Source: Acidobacteriota bacterium (GTDB lineage: Bacteria > Acidobacteriota > Terriglobia > Terriglobales > Acidobacteriaceae). Taken from it: a stretch of 5,529 nucleotides of DNA. Of the stretch, positions 1-5,529 are shown piece after piece. The notes under the pieces are model-generated. The model ran no database searches, was not told where the DNA came from, and worked only from the letters and a program-made list of their open reading frames with translations. The position numbers and the translations under genes are program-made. The stretch spans positions 1-5,529 of the forward strand of contig QIAW01000554.1 in the NCBI GenBank assembly GCA_003225655.1, written 5' to 3'. Each line of letters starts with the position of its first letter. Positions within the stretch are counted from its first letter, which is position 1.

Positions 1-69
1 CACCCAGGCATTGCGGTACTCCACCCAGCCCAGCAGGACCAGTAGAAGCGAGGCCGCACAATTCTGCAT
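1..69 (-). CDS. Continuation of the DUF2339 protein after the TAG (partial, runs off left edge)
   Basis: Directly after the TAG the same frame opens with ATG and gives 23 residues to the window edge: MQNCAASLLLVLLGW then VEYRNAWV. This matches repeat copy two of the upstream protein (SLASLLIALLIW then VEYPNSWM), and the spacing from the FY/LY motif to the tryptophan (42 residues) equals that in the other copies. It is therefore the rest of the same gene, not an unrelated neighbour. The ATG next to the stop (TAGATG) could allow re-initiation. The far end is not visible. Confidence 0.75.
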   Translation of the reverse strand, partial: MQNCAASLLLVLLGWVEYRNAWV

Positions 70-72
70 CTA
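70..72 (-). other. In-frame amber codon inside the fourth DUF2339 repeat
   Basis: The coding strand reads GCC CGG TAG ATG CAG. Aligning the repeat copies, the stop position corresponds to alanine in copy two (ARAVHT) and tyrosine in copy three (FSYFNT). Hydrophobic repeat sequence continues in frame after it. As at the pal amber, no indel is needed to join the two sides. Whether it is a real nonsense change, a recoded codon or an error cannot be decided from the window. Confidence 0.75.
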
Positions 73-3006
73 CCGGGCGATGGCACTGGTGGATGTCTTT
101 CTCTGCCAGCGCAGGGCGGCGCAGCCGTAAAGCAGGGCGGAGACCAGCGCCACCGTCACCACGCGCACATTCAAAAGACCTTCGCCATGCGGCATGTCAA
201 AGTTGAATAATAGAGTCCGGGCAAAGGCCGCAAGCGCAATCAGGTAAGACTGCCAGGAAAAGTGCAGAGCGTCGGGTTTCTGGCGGCGCGTCAGGTAATC
301 CATCACCGTGGCCAGCAGCAGGGCTTCCATCATCCAGGCAACGGCGATCCAGCCTGGCCAACGTTCAACTTCATACCAGATGAGCAGAGAAATCAGGCCC
401 GCGCCTGCCCAGGTGTTGAAATAAGAAAAATACCGGGAGAAGCCCCACTTCTCGTCACGGCTCAGCCATGCAAGAATATAAAAACCAATCGTGATCAGCC
501 CCAGAGTTACCAGGCGTTCGCTAAGATGCCCGAGCATAGGCTTACTGAGGTCGAGGTGGAACGGCACTCGGCAGAGCACTGCGATGGCAAGCGCTGTGCT
601 CTGCACCGTGAACTCGCGCAATCTGCCATAACGAGCTACCGTGACCAACCCTAGAGCAAGGATCATCCAACTGACTGCCATCCAGGAGTTGGGATATTCA
701 ACCCAGATGAGCAGCGCAATCAGCAGCGAAGCCAGCGAAGTGTGGACGGCACGCGCAGCAGAGGCCCATAGCCGCTGGAGCGTATGGTTCCTCCACGCGC
801 ACAGGTAAAATGCGACTGCAACCAGCACAAATCGCAATGCGCGAAGATTGAAATGAGATGCCGGGGTGTAGGGCAGATCGATGTCGTAAGCCAGCACGCC
901 CAGGAATGCGGCTGCGACAAATCCGTAGGACTGAAAGCTGAGGTCCCAATTCTTCAGGTACGTCCCGCTCACAATCAGCATTACTGCGAGCGCCGCCCAC
1001 AGTACAGCCACCCACGCGTTGGGGAACCCGACCCAAACGGCGATGTAAGAAAAAGTCCGCAAGCACTTCAGTTCAAGATCAGACACGACCAGTTTTTTCA
1101 GGTAGCGCGTGATGAAGAGCGAATTGAAGTAGAACACTACCGCGGCCAACCCGAAGACCATGGCGCGATGCAGGTCGTTGCCTGGGTTAAGACCTTGCGT
1201 GCCCAGAACCTGCACGGCAGCAACCAGACCCGCCAGCATGCCAAAGTAGCGGAAAAGGGCTTCACGCAAAATAATGCCGGCCAGGAAAAACGCCTCGGCC
1301 TCGATCAGCCAAAGCACCGAGAGTTGCGCGCTATCGGGCGCGTAGTGGAAGGGAAATGCAGCCACCAGCAGAGTTGCGCCAATGGTGGAGAGCATCACAA
1401 AAGCCTTACGCCGATTGCGCGTGATTGGCAATTGCGCCAGGAGAAGTTCAACCGCACCTAATCCGAGTAGAAACTTGAATGCCAACTCAGGATTCACAGA
1501 CTGATACTTCATCACTGCCAGCAGACCGAAGCTATTCAGCAGCGCTGCCACCGTGGAAACTTTTTCTTCGTAGTCGTTGTGGACTTTGCGCAACAGGTAA
1601 GAGCCGCGGAAGAATGCCCAGTAAAGGATGAGCATGCCCGCGCTGGCTTTAAATTGCTCGAAAGATCTGTGCCGGCCCGCGTGCTCCACGATCGGCATTA
1701 ACCAGTAGAAATGGTTGATATAGGCCGCCAGAATTCCCAGCACTTCGAGTTCAAACCAGTTGTAACGGCAGACGAGTATGACCAGTCCGGCCGAGAGCAA
1801 AGCATTTGCGGTCAGGCTGTAACCCTGATCGTTGTGGCCGACGAATACCGTCGAATACGCCAACAGAAAAGCCGCTCCCGTGACCAGTTGCGAGCGGTAG
1901 CGCAAGGTATGAGCCACCATGGCTGCCGCCACCAGGAAGAGCAGAATGAATCCGGCAATATCTGAAGGCAGAAGAGGCGAACCCGGGAAAAAGCGCATGG
2001 CATAGGTGGTGACGAATATGGTCGCCCAACCACCGCCAATGCAGACTCTTCCCAGGGTAACGTAGCGTTCACGTTTCTCCAGAAAGATACCAAGTATGAG
2101 AATGGCTATGCCTGAAAGCAGTCCCAGCCCAATCTTCGCCAGAGCCGACATTACGTGCCACTCGTAATAGAGAAAGTACGCAAGTCCCAACACCACCAAC
2201 GTGATGGCAATCTTGGGAGCCCAGTTGGTGAGAATGGTCTCTTCCAGGTTTCTCTTGGGTTTCGGCGGACGCGGCGGCGCCGCTGCGTAGCCTGCAAACG
2301 ACATCGAGCCCCCACCCGATCCCCGCATGGCTGCCGGTTGGGCGATGTTCGATGTAACCCTGGCCGCAGTTGGCGGAACGGACGGCGGCACATACGGCGC
2401 CGGTGGCGTAACCGGTTTCGCCGCCGGCGGGGACGGAGAAATGGATGTTGGAGGAACTGGTGGTACCGCCGTTTCCTTTTGTGCCGCGAGCGGTGGAGCC
2501 ACTGGAGTTGGAGGCGCTGCGGGAGGCACAGGCCTTGGCGCCGGTGACTCGGGCATCGCCGCCGAAGGTGGCACTTGGGGTGTTTCGGGCCGGGGGTGAA
2601 CGTCAACCGGCGGCACAATCGGCGGAGCAGGTGTCGCTGGAGGTGGTGGCGCAAACGGCTTGTGCTCTGCCGCCGGTTTTTTCTCGGCCTCGGGCATGAA
2701 GCGTGACACCGCTGCTTCTGCGGACTCTTTGGCTTCTCGGGCAGCAATCGCGGAGGGATGTTCCAATTCGTGCAGCCGCCTCAGCACCTGCTGCTGATTC
2801 AGCTCCAGGCCCTTCATGCGCAGTTGCAACTCGCGCCAGTGTTCGTCTTCCTTCTTTGTCAGAAAATAGCGCCGCAAAGACAGCACAAAGATAGGGACAA
2901 AGATGATGAACAGAACCACGGGTGAGTTTGCGCCTGCTCCAGGTGAGCTTGTACTCACGGCGCTGGCGATCACCCACAGGAGGAAAACGATAATGAGTTC
3001 TAACAT
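70..3006 (-). CDS. DUF2339-type polytopic membrane protein, open part of 978 codons ending at an in-frame TAG
   Basis: This is a giant inner-membrane protein of the DUF2339 family, whose function is unknown. Start ATG at 3006 begins a first membrane segment (LELIIVFLLWVIASAV), and a second is at about 29-48. Residues about 50-105 form a charged coiled coil (EDEHWRELQLRMKGLELNQQ), and 110-250 a Pro/Ala linker. From about 255 the DUF2339 core begins (NWAPKIAITLVVLGLAYFLYYEW, IGGGWATIFVTTYAM) and continues with many hydrophobic helices. From about 620 the sequence is a tandem repeat with a period near 110. The landmark N/G-x-W-x-AV-x-W recurs at W665 (FPNAW, AVLW), W775 (YPNSW, AVSW) and W886 (WPGW, AVAW). 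The frame stops at TAG (70-72) inside the next repeat copy. No good Shine-Dalgarno precedes the ATG. The long gap from cpoB suggests its own promoter. A transport role is only a guess from topology. Confidence 0.9.
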   Translation of the reverse strand: MLELIIVFLLWVIASAVSTSSPGAGANSPVVLFIIFVPIFVLSLRRYFLTKKEDEHWRELQLRMKGLELNQQQVLRRLHELEHPSAIAAREAKESAEAAVSRFMPEAEKKPAAEHKPFAPPPPATPAPPIVPPVDVHPRPETPQVPPSAAMPESPAPRPVPPAAPPTPVAPPLAAQKETAVPPVPPTSISPSPPAAKPVTPPAPYVPPSVPPTAARVTSNIAQPAAMRGSGGGSMSFAGYAAAPPRPPKPKRNLEETILTNWAPKIAITLVVLGLAYFLYYEWHVMSALAKIGLGLLSGIAILILGIFLEKRERYVTLGRVCIGGGWATIFVTTYAMRFFPGSPLLPSDIAGFILLFLVAAAMVAHTLRYRSQLVTGAAFLLAYSTVFVGHNDQGYSLTANALLSAGLVILVCRYNWFELEVLGILAAYINHFYWLMPIVEHAGRHRSFEQFKASAGMLILYWAFFRGSYLLRKVHNDYEEKVSTVAALLNSFGLLAVMKYQSVNPELAFKFLLGLGAVELLLAQLPITRNRRKAFVMLSTIGATLLVAAFPFHYAPDSAQLSVLWLIEAEAFFLAGIILREALFRYFGMLAGLVAAVQVLGTQGLNPGNDLHRAMVFGLAAVVFYFNSLFITRYLKKLVVSDLELKCLRTFSYIAVWVGFPNAWVAVLWAALAVMLIVSGTYLKNWDLSFQSYGFVAAAFLGVLAYDIDLPYTPASHFNLRALRFVLVAVAFYLCAWRNHTLQRLWASAARAVHTSLASLLIALLIWVEYPNSWMAVSWMILALGLVTVARYGRLREFTVQSTALAIAVLCRVPFHLDLSKPMLGHLSERLVTLGLITIGFYILAWLSRDEKWGFSRYFSYFNTWAGAGLISLLIWYEVERWPGWIAVAWMMEALLLATVMDYLTRRQKPDALHFSWQSYLIALAAFARTLLFNFDMPHGEGLLNVRVVTVALVSALLYGCAALRWQRKTSTSAIAR

Positions 3007-3369
3007 GGTTTTATTTGAGAGCTCGCAGCAAAACCAAATCGCGGGAGAAAGGTTACAAAAATCTCATGCGCGATCCGACTTGCCGTATCAGACAAAGCGC
3101 TTCAACGTCACCCTTTGCTAGATCTATCTCAGATTTGATTTGTACGTCCCTTTATGGGACCAGCCGCTGTGCACTCGCAAATTCGCGCGAGACAGCGCTT
3201 ATTTTGCCGCTTACCAGAACAGCAAGATCAAAACTATTCACAGGGTTTGATCTGTGAACACATTAGAACGCTATTAGGGGGGAATCTTGCAAGCAAAATC
3301 TTGATGGAAGGAGTAACCAGGGTAACTGCAAGGAAGGCAATAGGATAGAAGAACAACAACAGTTTGCGC
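3007..3369. other. 363-base intergenic region between cpoB and the DUF2339 gene
   Basis: I find no convincing gene here. The short open frames have no ribosome site and no recognisable protein. The region is more AT-rich than its flanks. It must hold the end of the tolB-pal-cpoB transcript and, probably, the promoter of the DUF2339 gene. I see no terminator with a U-run after cpoB and no -35/-10 pair good enough to call. It contains two overlapping inverted repeats at 3225-3258 and a short one, GTCCC-N5-GGGAC, at 3146-3160. Confidence 0.6.
3225..3258. repeat. Two overlapping, mutually exclusive inverted repeats
   Basis: Pair one is AGATCAAA (3225-3232) with TTTGATCT (3246-3253), 13 bases apart. 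Pair two is TTCACAG (3237-3243) with CTGTGAA (3252-3258), eight bases apart. Both are perfect. They share bases, so an RNA could form only one at a time. Position, between cpoB and the next gene, suits an operator, a transcript end or a leader switch, but no U-run follows on the minus strand. Chance occurrence in AT-rich DNA is possible. Confidence 0.45.
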
Positions 3370-4212
3370 TTAGCGCGGGCGTGAGGGGCTGGGCTTACGG
3401 GAGGCCGCGGGCGCGGCCCCCAGTTTGCGCAGGCGATCGCGGGCCTGGGTGGCTTCGATAGAGCGCGGATAGCGCGCAATCACAGAATTCAGTTCCTTGA
3501 TGCCTTCCGGCTTCTGGCCAAGCTCAAGCAGCGCGAAGCCCTTCTTAAGCTGAGCAGCGGCGGTCTTGTTGCCACCGGCATATTGTTCCAGCACCTTGTC
3601 ATAGTCGGTTACAGCCTGCTGGAAGTTTCCCTGCCGGTATTCGATGTCAGCCACGTAGAACTGCGCGTTGCCTGCCAGTTCCGTGTCGCCATAAAACTTC
3701 AGGTAGTCGGCAAATTCCTGCGTGGCCAGATCGTAGCGGCCGGCATTGTAATCGCGCAACGCGTTGTTATAGAGCACGTCGGCGGGCGGAGCCTGGGCCT
3801 GCGGCGGTGTGGCAGGGCCGGTGGGCAGGTTCTGGTGCGAAGCATTCATGTCGTCAATTTGCTTGCTCAGCTTGGCGACACGCGCCTTCAATTCGTCCAG
3901 GGAATCGTGCAGCGCCTGGACCTGCCCTGAGACCTGGTCCATCTTGGCGCCGGTGTCGGTGTTTTGCTGGGTCAGGTTTTTCTGCAGCGTATCCACCGCT
4001 ATCGACATTTTGTTGACGTTGTCGGTGCTCTGCTCGATGAGATTCTTCATCACGCCCATGCGTTCATCGAACGACTGCTTCATTTGCGCCATCTGGTCTT
4101 GCAGGTTTTGCACCTGGGTTTGTAACTGGACAATCTCTTTGCTCACGCCGAAGGCCGGCATCGAAAAAAATACGAGAAGCAAAGCAGCAAGATAGAGTAC
4201 TCGTTTAGTCAT
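3370..4212 (-). CDS. cpoB: CpoB/YbgF, periplasmic TPR protein of the Tol-Pal cluster
   Basis: CpoB (formerly YbgF) is a periplasmic protein. In Escherichia coli it binds TolA and coordinates peptidoglycan synthesis by PBP1B with outer-membrane constriction. I chose ATG at 4212 (280 aa). A TTG six codons upstream is open, but ATG starts a proper signal peptide: MTKR, hydrophobic core about 5-18, and a likely cleavage after AFG at residue 22. Residues about 24-124 are a heptad-rich, Gln-rich coiled coil, the trimerisation segment of this family, longer than in E. coli. Residues 129-145 are a Pro/Ala linker. Residues 146-265 hold TPR-like repeats (LYNNALRDYNAGRYDLATQEF, AQFYVADIEYRQGNFQQAVTDYDKVLEQY, KKGFALLELGQKPEGIKEL) and match the YbgF C-terminal domain. 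The tail is basic and proline-rich (ASRKPSPSRPR). The ribosome site is weak (AAGAGAG). It ends in TAA. It follows pal by 88 bases and is probably in the same operon. Confidence 0.93.
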   Translation of the reverse strand: MTKRVLYLAALLLVFFSMPAFGVSKEIVQLQTQVQNLQDQMAQMKQSFDERMGVMKNLIEQSTDNVNKMSIAVDTLQKNLTQQNTDTGAKMDQVSGQVQALHDSLDELKARVAKLSKQIDDMNASHQNLPTGPATPPQAQAPPADVLYNNALRDYNAGRYDLATQEFADYLKFYGDTELAGNAQFYVADIEYRQGNFQQAVTDYDKVLEQYAGGNKTAAAQLKKGFALLELGQKPEGIKELNSVIARYPRSIEATQARDRLRKLGAAPAASRKPSPSRPR

Positions 4213-4238
4213 AGTTCTCTCTTTGAGCAAGAGCCGGG

Positions 4239-4265
4239 CAAGGAACGCAGATTGTGCGTTCCTTG
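4239..4265 (-). repeat. Perfect 11-bp inverted repeat (hairpin) in the cpoB leader
   Basis: CAAGGAACGCA (4239-4249) and TGCGTTCCTTG (4255-4265) are exact reverse complements separated by five bases. In the pal-cpoB transcript this would be a stable stem-loop about 26 bases before the cpoB ATG and 35 bases after the pal TAA. No U-run follows on the minus strand, so it is not a standard intrinsic terminator for the operon. On the plus strand it is followed by a pyrimidine stretch ending in TTTTT. It may tune the pal:cpoB ratio by RNA processing or stability, which is inference. Confidence 0.7.
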
Positions 4266-4300
4266 TCTCTCTCTATTTTTGATACTACCTAATACTACAT

Positions 4301-5020
4301 TTATTTTTGCAACACGAAATGGGCGCGCCGGTTCTGCTGCCAGCATTGCTCGTTGGCTTCGGTGCAGAACGGTTTTTCCTTGCCGTAGCTGATGGTCTTG
4401 ATGCGGTCCGCGCCCACGCCATTCCGCGTCAACTGGTCGCGAACGGCGGCAGCCCGGCTGTCGCCCAACGCCAGATTGTATTCGGTCGAGCCGCGCTAGT
4501 CGCAGTGGCCTTCAATCGTAAATCTCAGATTAGGGTGCTGCTGCAGGAACTGCGACGCGGCAGCGAGAGATTGCGTTACCTCCGGGCGCAGGCTGAAGCT
4601 GTCGTAATCGAAGAACACGTCCTGCACCTGGCGAGTAAACATCTGCTCTTCTGTCTCGCTGACCGGGGCCACGGCGGTTTCCACGGTGACGCGTGCCGTG
4701 GCATCCTGCGTTCCTCCGGCGCCTTTGGCAATGAGCCGGTAGGTCGTAGACTCTGTTGGACTCACGGTCTTGGAACCATTGGGATCAACCTTGCCAATGC
4801 CGTCAATGGAAACGTCGGTAGCATTTTCCGTGCGCCAGGTGAGTTGCGTCGATTGCCCTGCCTGGATTGAATCCGGATTTGCTGAAAGCGACGCGGTGGG
4901 CTGCGGTGGCGGCGGCGGTGGGGGTGGTGGCGGGGGAGTGCTCTTTTTAGCGCAGCCGGCCAGTGTGAAGAGCGCCGCCAATACGAGTAACAAGATGGAC
5001 TGCCTAGTACGGTTTTTCAC
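4301..5020 (-). CDS. pal: Pal, peptidoglycan-associated lipoprotein, interrupted by an in-frame TAG
   Basis: Pal is an outer-membrane lipoprotein whose OmpA-like domain binds the diaminopimelate of peptidoglycan and which also binds TolB. The start is GTG at 5020, six bases after a strong GGAGG. Residues 1-22 are a lipoprotein signal peptide with lipobox LAGC (lipidated Cys23). Residues 29-39 are eleven prolines, about 41-117 an Ig-like beta domain (SANPDSIQAGQSTQLTW to ARVTV), and about 130 onward an OmpA-like domain (VFFDYDSFSLRPE, FTIEGHCD). After Asp174 a TAG (4496-4498) stops the open frame, which alone covers 4496-5020. The same frame then continues without error for 64 codons (RGSTEYNLALGDSRAAAV to NRRAHFVLQK) to a TAA at 4301-4303. 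With one residue at the TAG the protein is a normal 239 aa. Truncation would keep the ligand-binding Asp174 but lose its partner Arg189, so a 174-aa product should not bind peptidoglycan. Identity is certain; whether it is functional, recoded or a pseudogene is open. Confidence 0.93.
4496..4498 (-). other. In-frame amber codon within the OmpA-like domain of pal
   Basis: On the coding strand the codons read GGC CAC TGC GAC TAG CGC GGC, i.e. G-H-C-D-stop-R-G. In the Pal/OmpA family this position is almost always glutamate (GHxDERG). A GAG to TAG change, one base at 4498, explains it. The frame is the same on both sides and there is no indel. The base following the stop is C. It may be a nonsense mutation, a recoded codon or a sequence error. 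Confidence 0.9.
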
Positions 5021-5026
5021 CTCATG

Positions 5027-5031
5027 CCTCC
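5027..5031 (-). promoter_or_regulatory. Ribosome binding site of pal, deciding a GTG start
   Basis: A perfect GGAGG lies six bases before the GTG at 5020-5018. An ATG at 5025-5023 is only one base from GGAGG and opens a two-codon frame, ATG AGG TGA, whose stop overlaps the GTG start. Spacing and the lipoprotein signal both choose GTG as the pal start. Confidence 0.75.
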
Positions 5032-5089
5032 AAAAACATCATAAACTTCAAATCAGAATTGCTGTTTCGGGGTACCCGATATGACACAT

Positions 5090-5529
5090 TTACTTCCAGC
5101 TCCAATTGGGCTGCGAATTTTCACCACTGGTGGTCAAGGCGTGTTGTTTGGCGCCATCCGCCAGCATGCTCCATATCTGCGAACGTCCGCCTTGCTTTGA
5201 TTCATAGACAATATGCCGCCCGTCCGGTGACCAGGAGGGAAAGTCGTTCGTACCTGAATCGTGGGTCAACTGCACCCATTGCCGTGTGGTCACATCCATC
5301 AGGTAAATATCCTGGCTGCCGGGTGCTCCGGGACCATAACTGCGCCGCCAGGCAAAGGCCAGCAACTGTCCATTCGGCGACCATGATGGTGACACCGCGT
5401 AGCCAGTATCAGTCATGCGCTGTACGTTGGTGCCATCGGCATCCATGATATAGATCTGCGGCAGGCCCGTGCGGCCGCTCACGAAGGCGATCTGTGCGCC
5501 GGTTTTCGGGTTCCACGCCGGTGAAGAGT
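5090..5529 (-). CDS. tolB: TolB, Tol-Pal system beta-propeller protein (C-terminal part, 5' end outside window)
   Basis: TolB is the periplasmic beta-propeller of the Tol-Pal system. It binds Pal and shuttles between Pal and other envelope partners during outer-membrane constriction. The visible frame runs from the right edge to a TAA at 5090-5092 and gives 145 residues. It reads through a GTG near 5482 that is internal, because family-typical sequence (SPAWNPKTGAQIAFV) lies before it. Three WD40-like (PD40) repeats are clear, each with a W/P-rich strand, an IAF or IVY strand and an xIYxMDADG-type strand: AWNPKTGAQIAFV with IYIMDADG, SWSPNGQLLAFAW with DIYLMDV, and SWSPDGRHIVYES with QIWSMLADG. 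The last strand, ENSQPNWSWK, closes the propeller. The N-terminal TolB domain is off the window. pal starts 69 bases downstream, the classic tolB-pal order. tolQ, tolR and tolA may lie further to the right, which is inference. Confidence 0.93.
   Translation of the reverse strand, partial: SSPAWNPKTGAQIAFVSGRTGLPQIYIMDADGTNVQRMTDTGYAVSPSWSPNGQLLAFAWRRSYGPGAPGSQDIYLMDVTTRQWVQLTHDSGTNDFPSWSPDGRHIVYESKQGGRSQIWSMLADGAKQHALTTSGENSQPNWSWK

Noticed and set aside
784..1461. 225-codon open frame on the plus strand
   Set aside because: It lies wholly inside the DUF2339 gene on the opposite strand. The product is highly charged and Gln/His-rich, with no domain or signal, as expected for an antisense shadow.
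2151..2747. Long open frames on both strands over the Pro/Ala linker of the DUF2339 protein
   Set aside because: The GC-rich proline/alanine codon pattern removes stops in other frames. The products are Arg- or Gly-rich low-complexity sequence.
3146..3160. GTCCC-ATAAA-GGGAC as a terminator
   Set aside because: The stem is only five base pairs and no U-run follows on the minus strand. It is too weak to call.
3015..3348. Small plus-strand open frames in the 363-base gap, and a minus-strand frame at 3234-3479 that overlaps it
   Set aside because: None has a convincing ribosome site, compositional signal or recognisable product, and the minus-strand frame runs into the 3' end of cpoB in another frame.
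4213..4230. Upstream TTG start for cpoB
   Set aside because: It would put six polar residues before a typical signal peptide. The ATG at 4212 gives a normal signal peptide.
4307..4870. 187-codon plus-strand frame opposite pal
   Set aside because: It is antisense to the clearly recognisable OmpA-like and Ig-like domains of Pal and has no ribosome site or known domain.
1..5529. CRISPR array, tRNA/rRNA, insertion sequence or defence system
   Set aside because: I saw no regularly spaced repeats, tRNA-like cloverleaf, transposase or terminal inverted repeats. The genes are ordinary envelope genes.

Overview
The window looks like chromosomal DNA of a Gram-negative bacterium with a Tol-Pal envelope system. 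All genes lie on the minus strand, so transcription runs from the right edge to the left. The protein features suggest Acidobacteriota (class Terriglobia or a relative). These are a Pal lipoprotein with a poly-proline tract and an Ig-like domain before the OmpA domain, a TolB-Pal-CpoB gene order, and a very large DUF2339-type membrane protein next door. The taxonomic assignment rests on family knowledge and was not searched. I see no mobile element, CRISPR array, rRNA or tRNA.

Layout, right to left. From 5529 to 5090 is the C-terminal part of tolB, cut by the window edge. After 69 bases comes pal (5020-4301). After another 70 bases, which hold a perfect 11-bp hairpin, comes cpoB/ybgF (4212-3370). 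A 363-base stretch without a gene (3369-3007) follows. Then a 978-codon DUF2339-like polytopic membrane protein runs from 3006 to a TAG at 70-72. The same frame continues to the left edge with more of the same protein. TolB, Pal and CpoB would act together in the periplasm and at the outer membrane, linking envelope constriction to peptidoglycan. The DUF2339 protein has no assigned function and is probably a separate transcription unit, given the gap.

The most striking observation is that two of the four genes are interrupted by an in-frame TAG, with intact coding sequence on both sides and no frameshift. In pal the TAG sits inside the GHCD-x-RG motif of the OmpA-like domain, where glutamate is normal. 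The remaining 64 codons of a normal OmpA domain follow in frame to a TAA. In the DUF2339 gene the TAG falls inside the fourth copy of a roughly 110-residue membrane repeat, and the repeat's landmark residues keep their spacing across it. The three unambiguous gene ends (tolB, pal and cpoB) are all TAA. This pattern fits amber recoding or suppression, but also two nonsense mutations, or base-call/assembly errors. The sequence alone cannot separate these.
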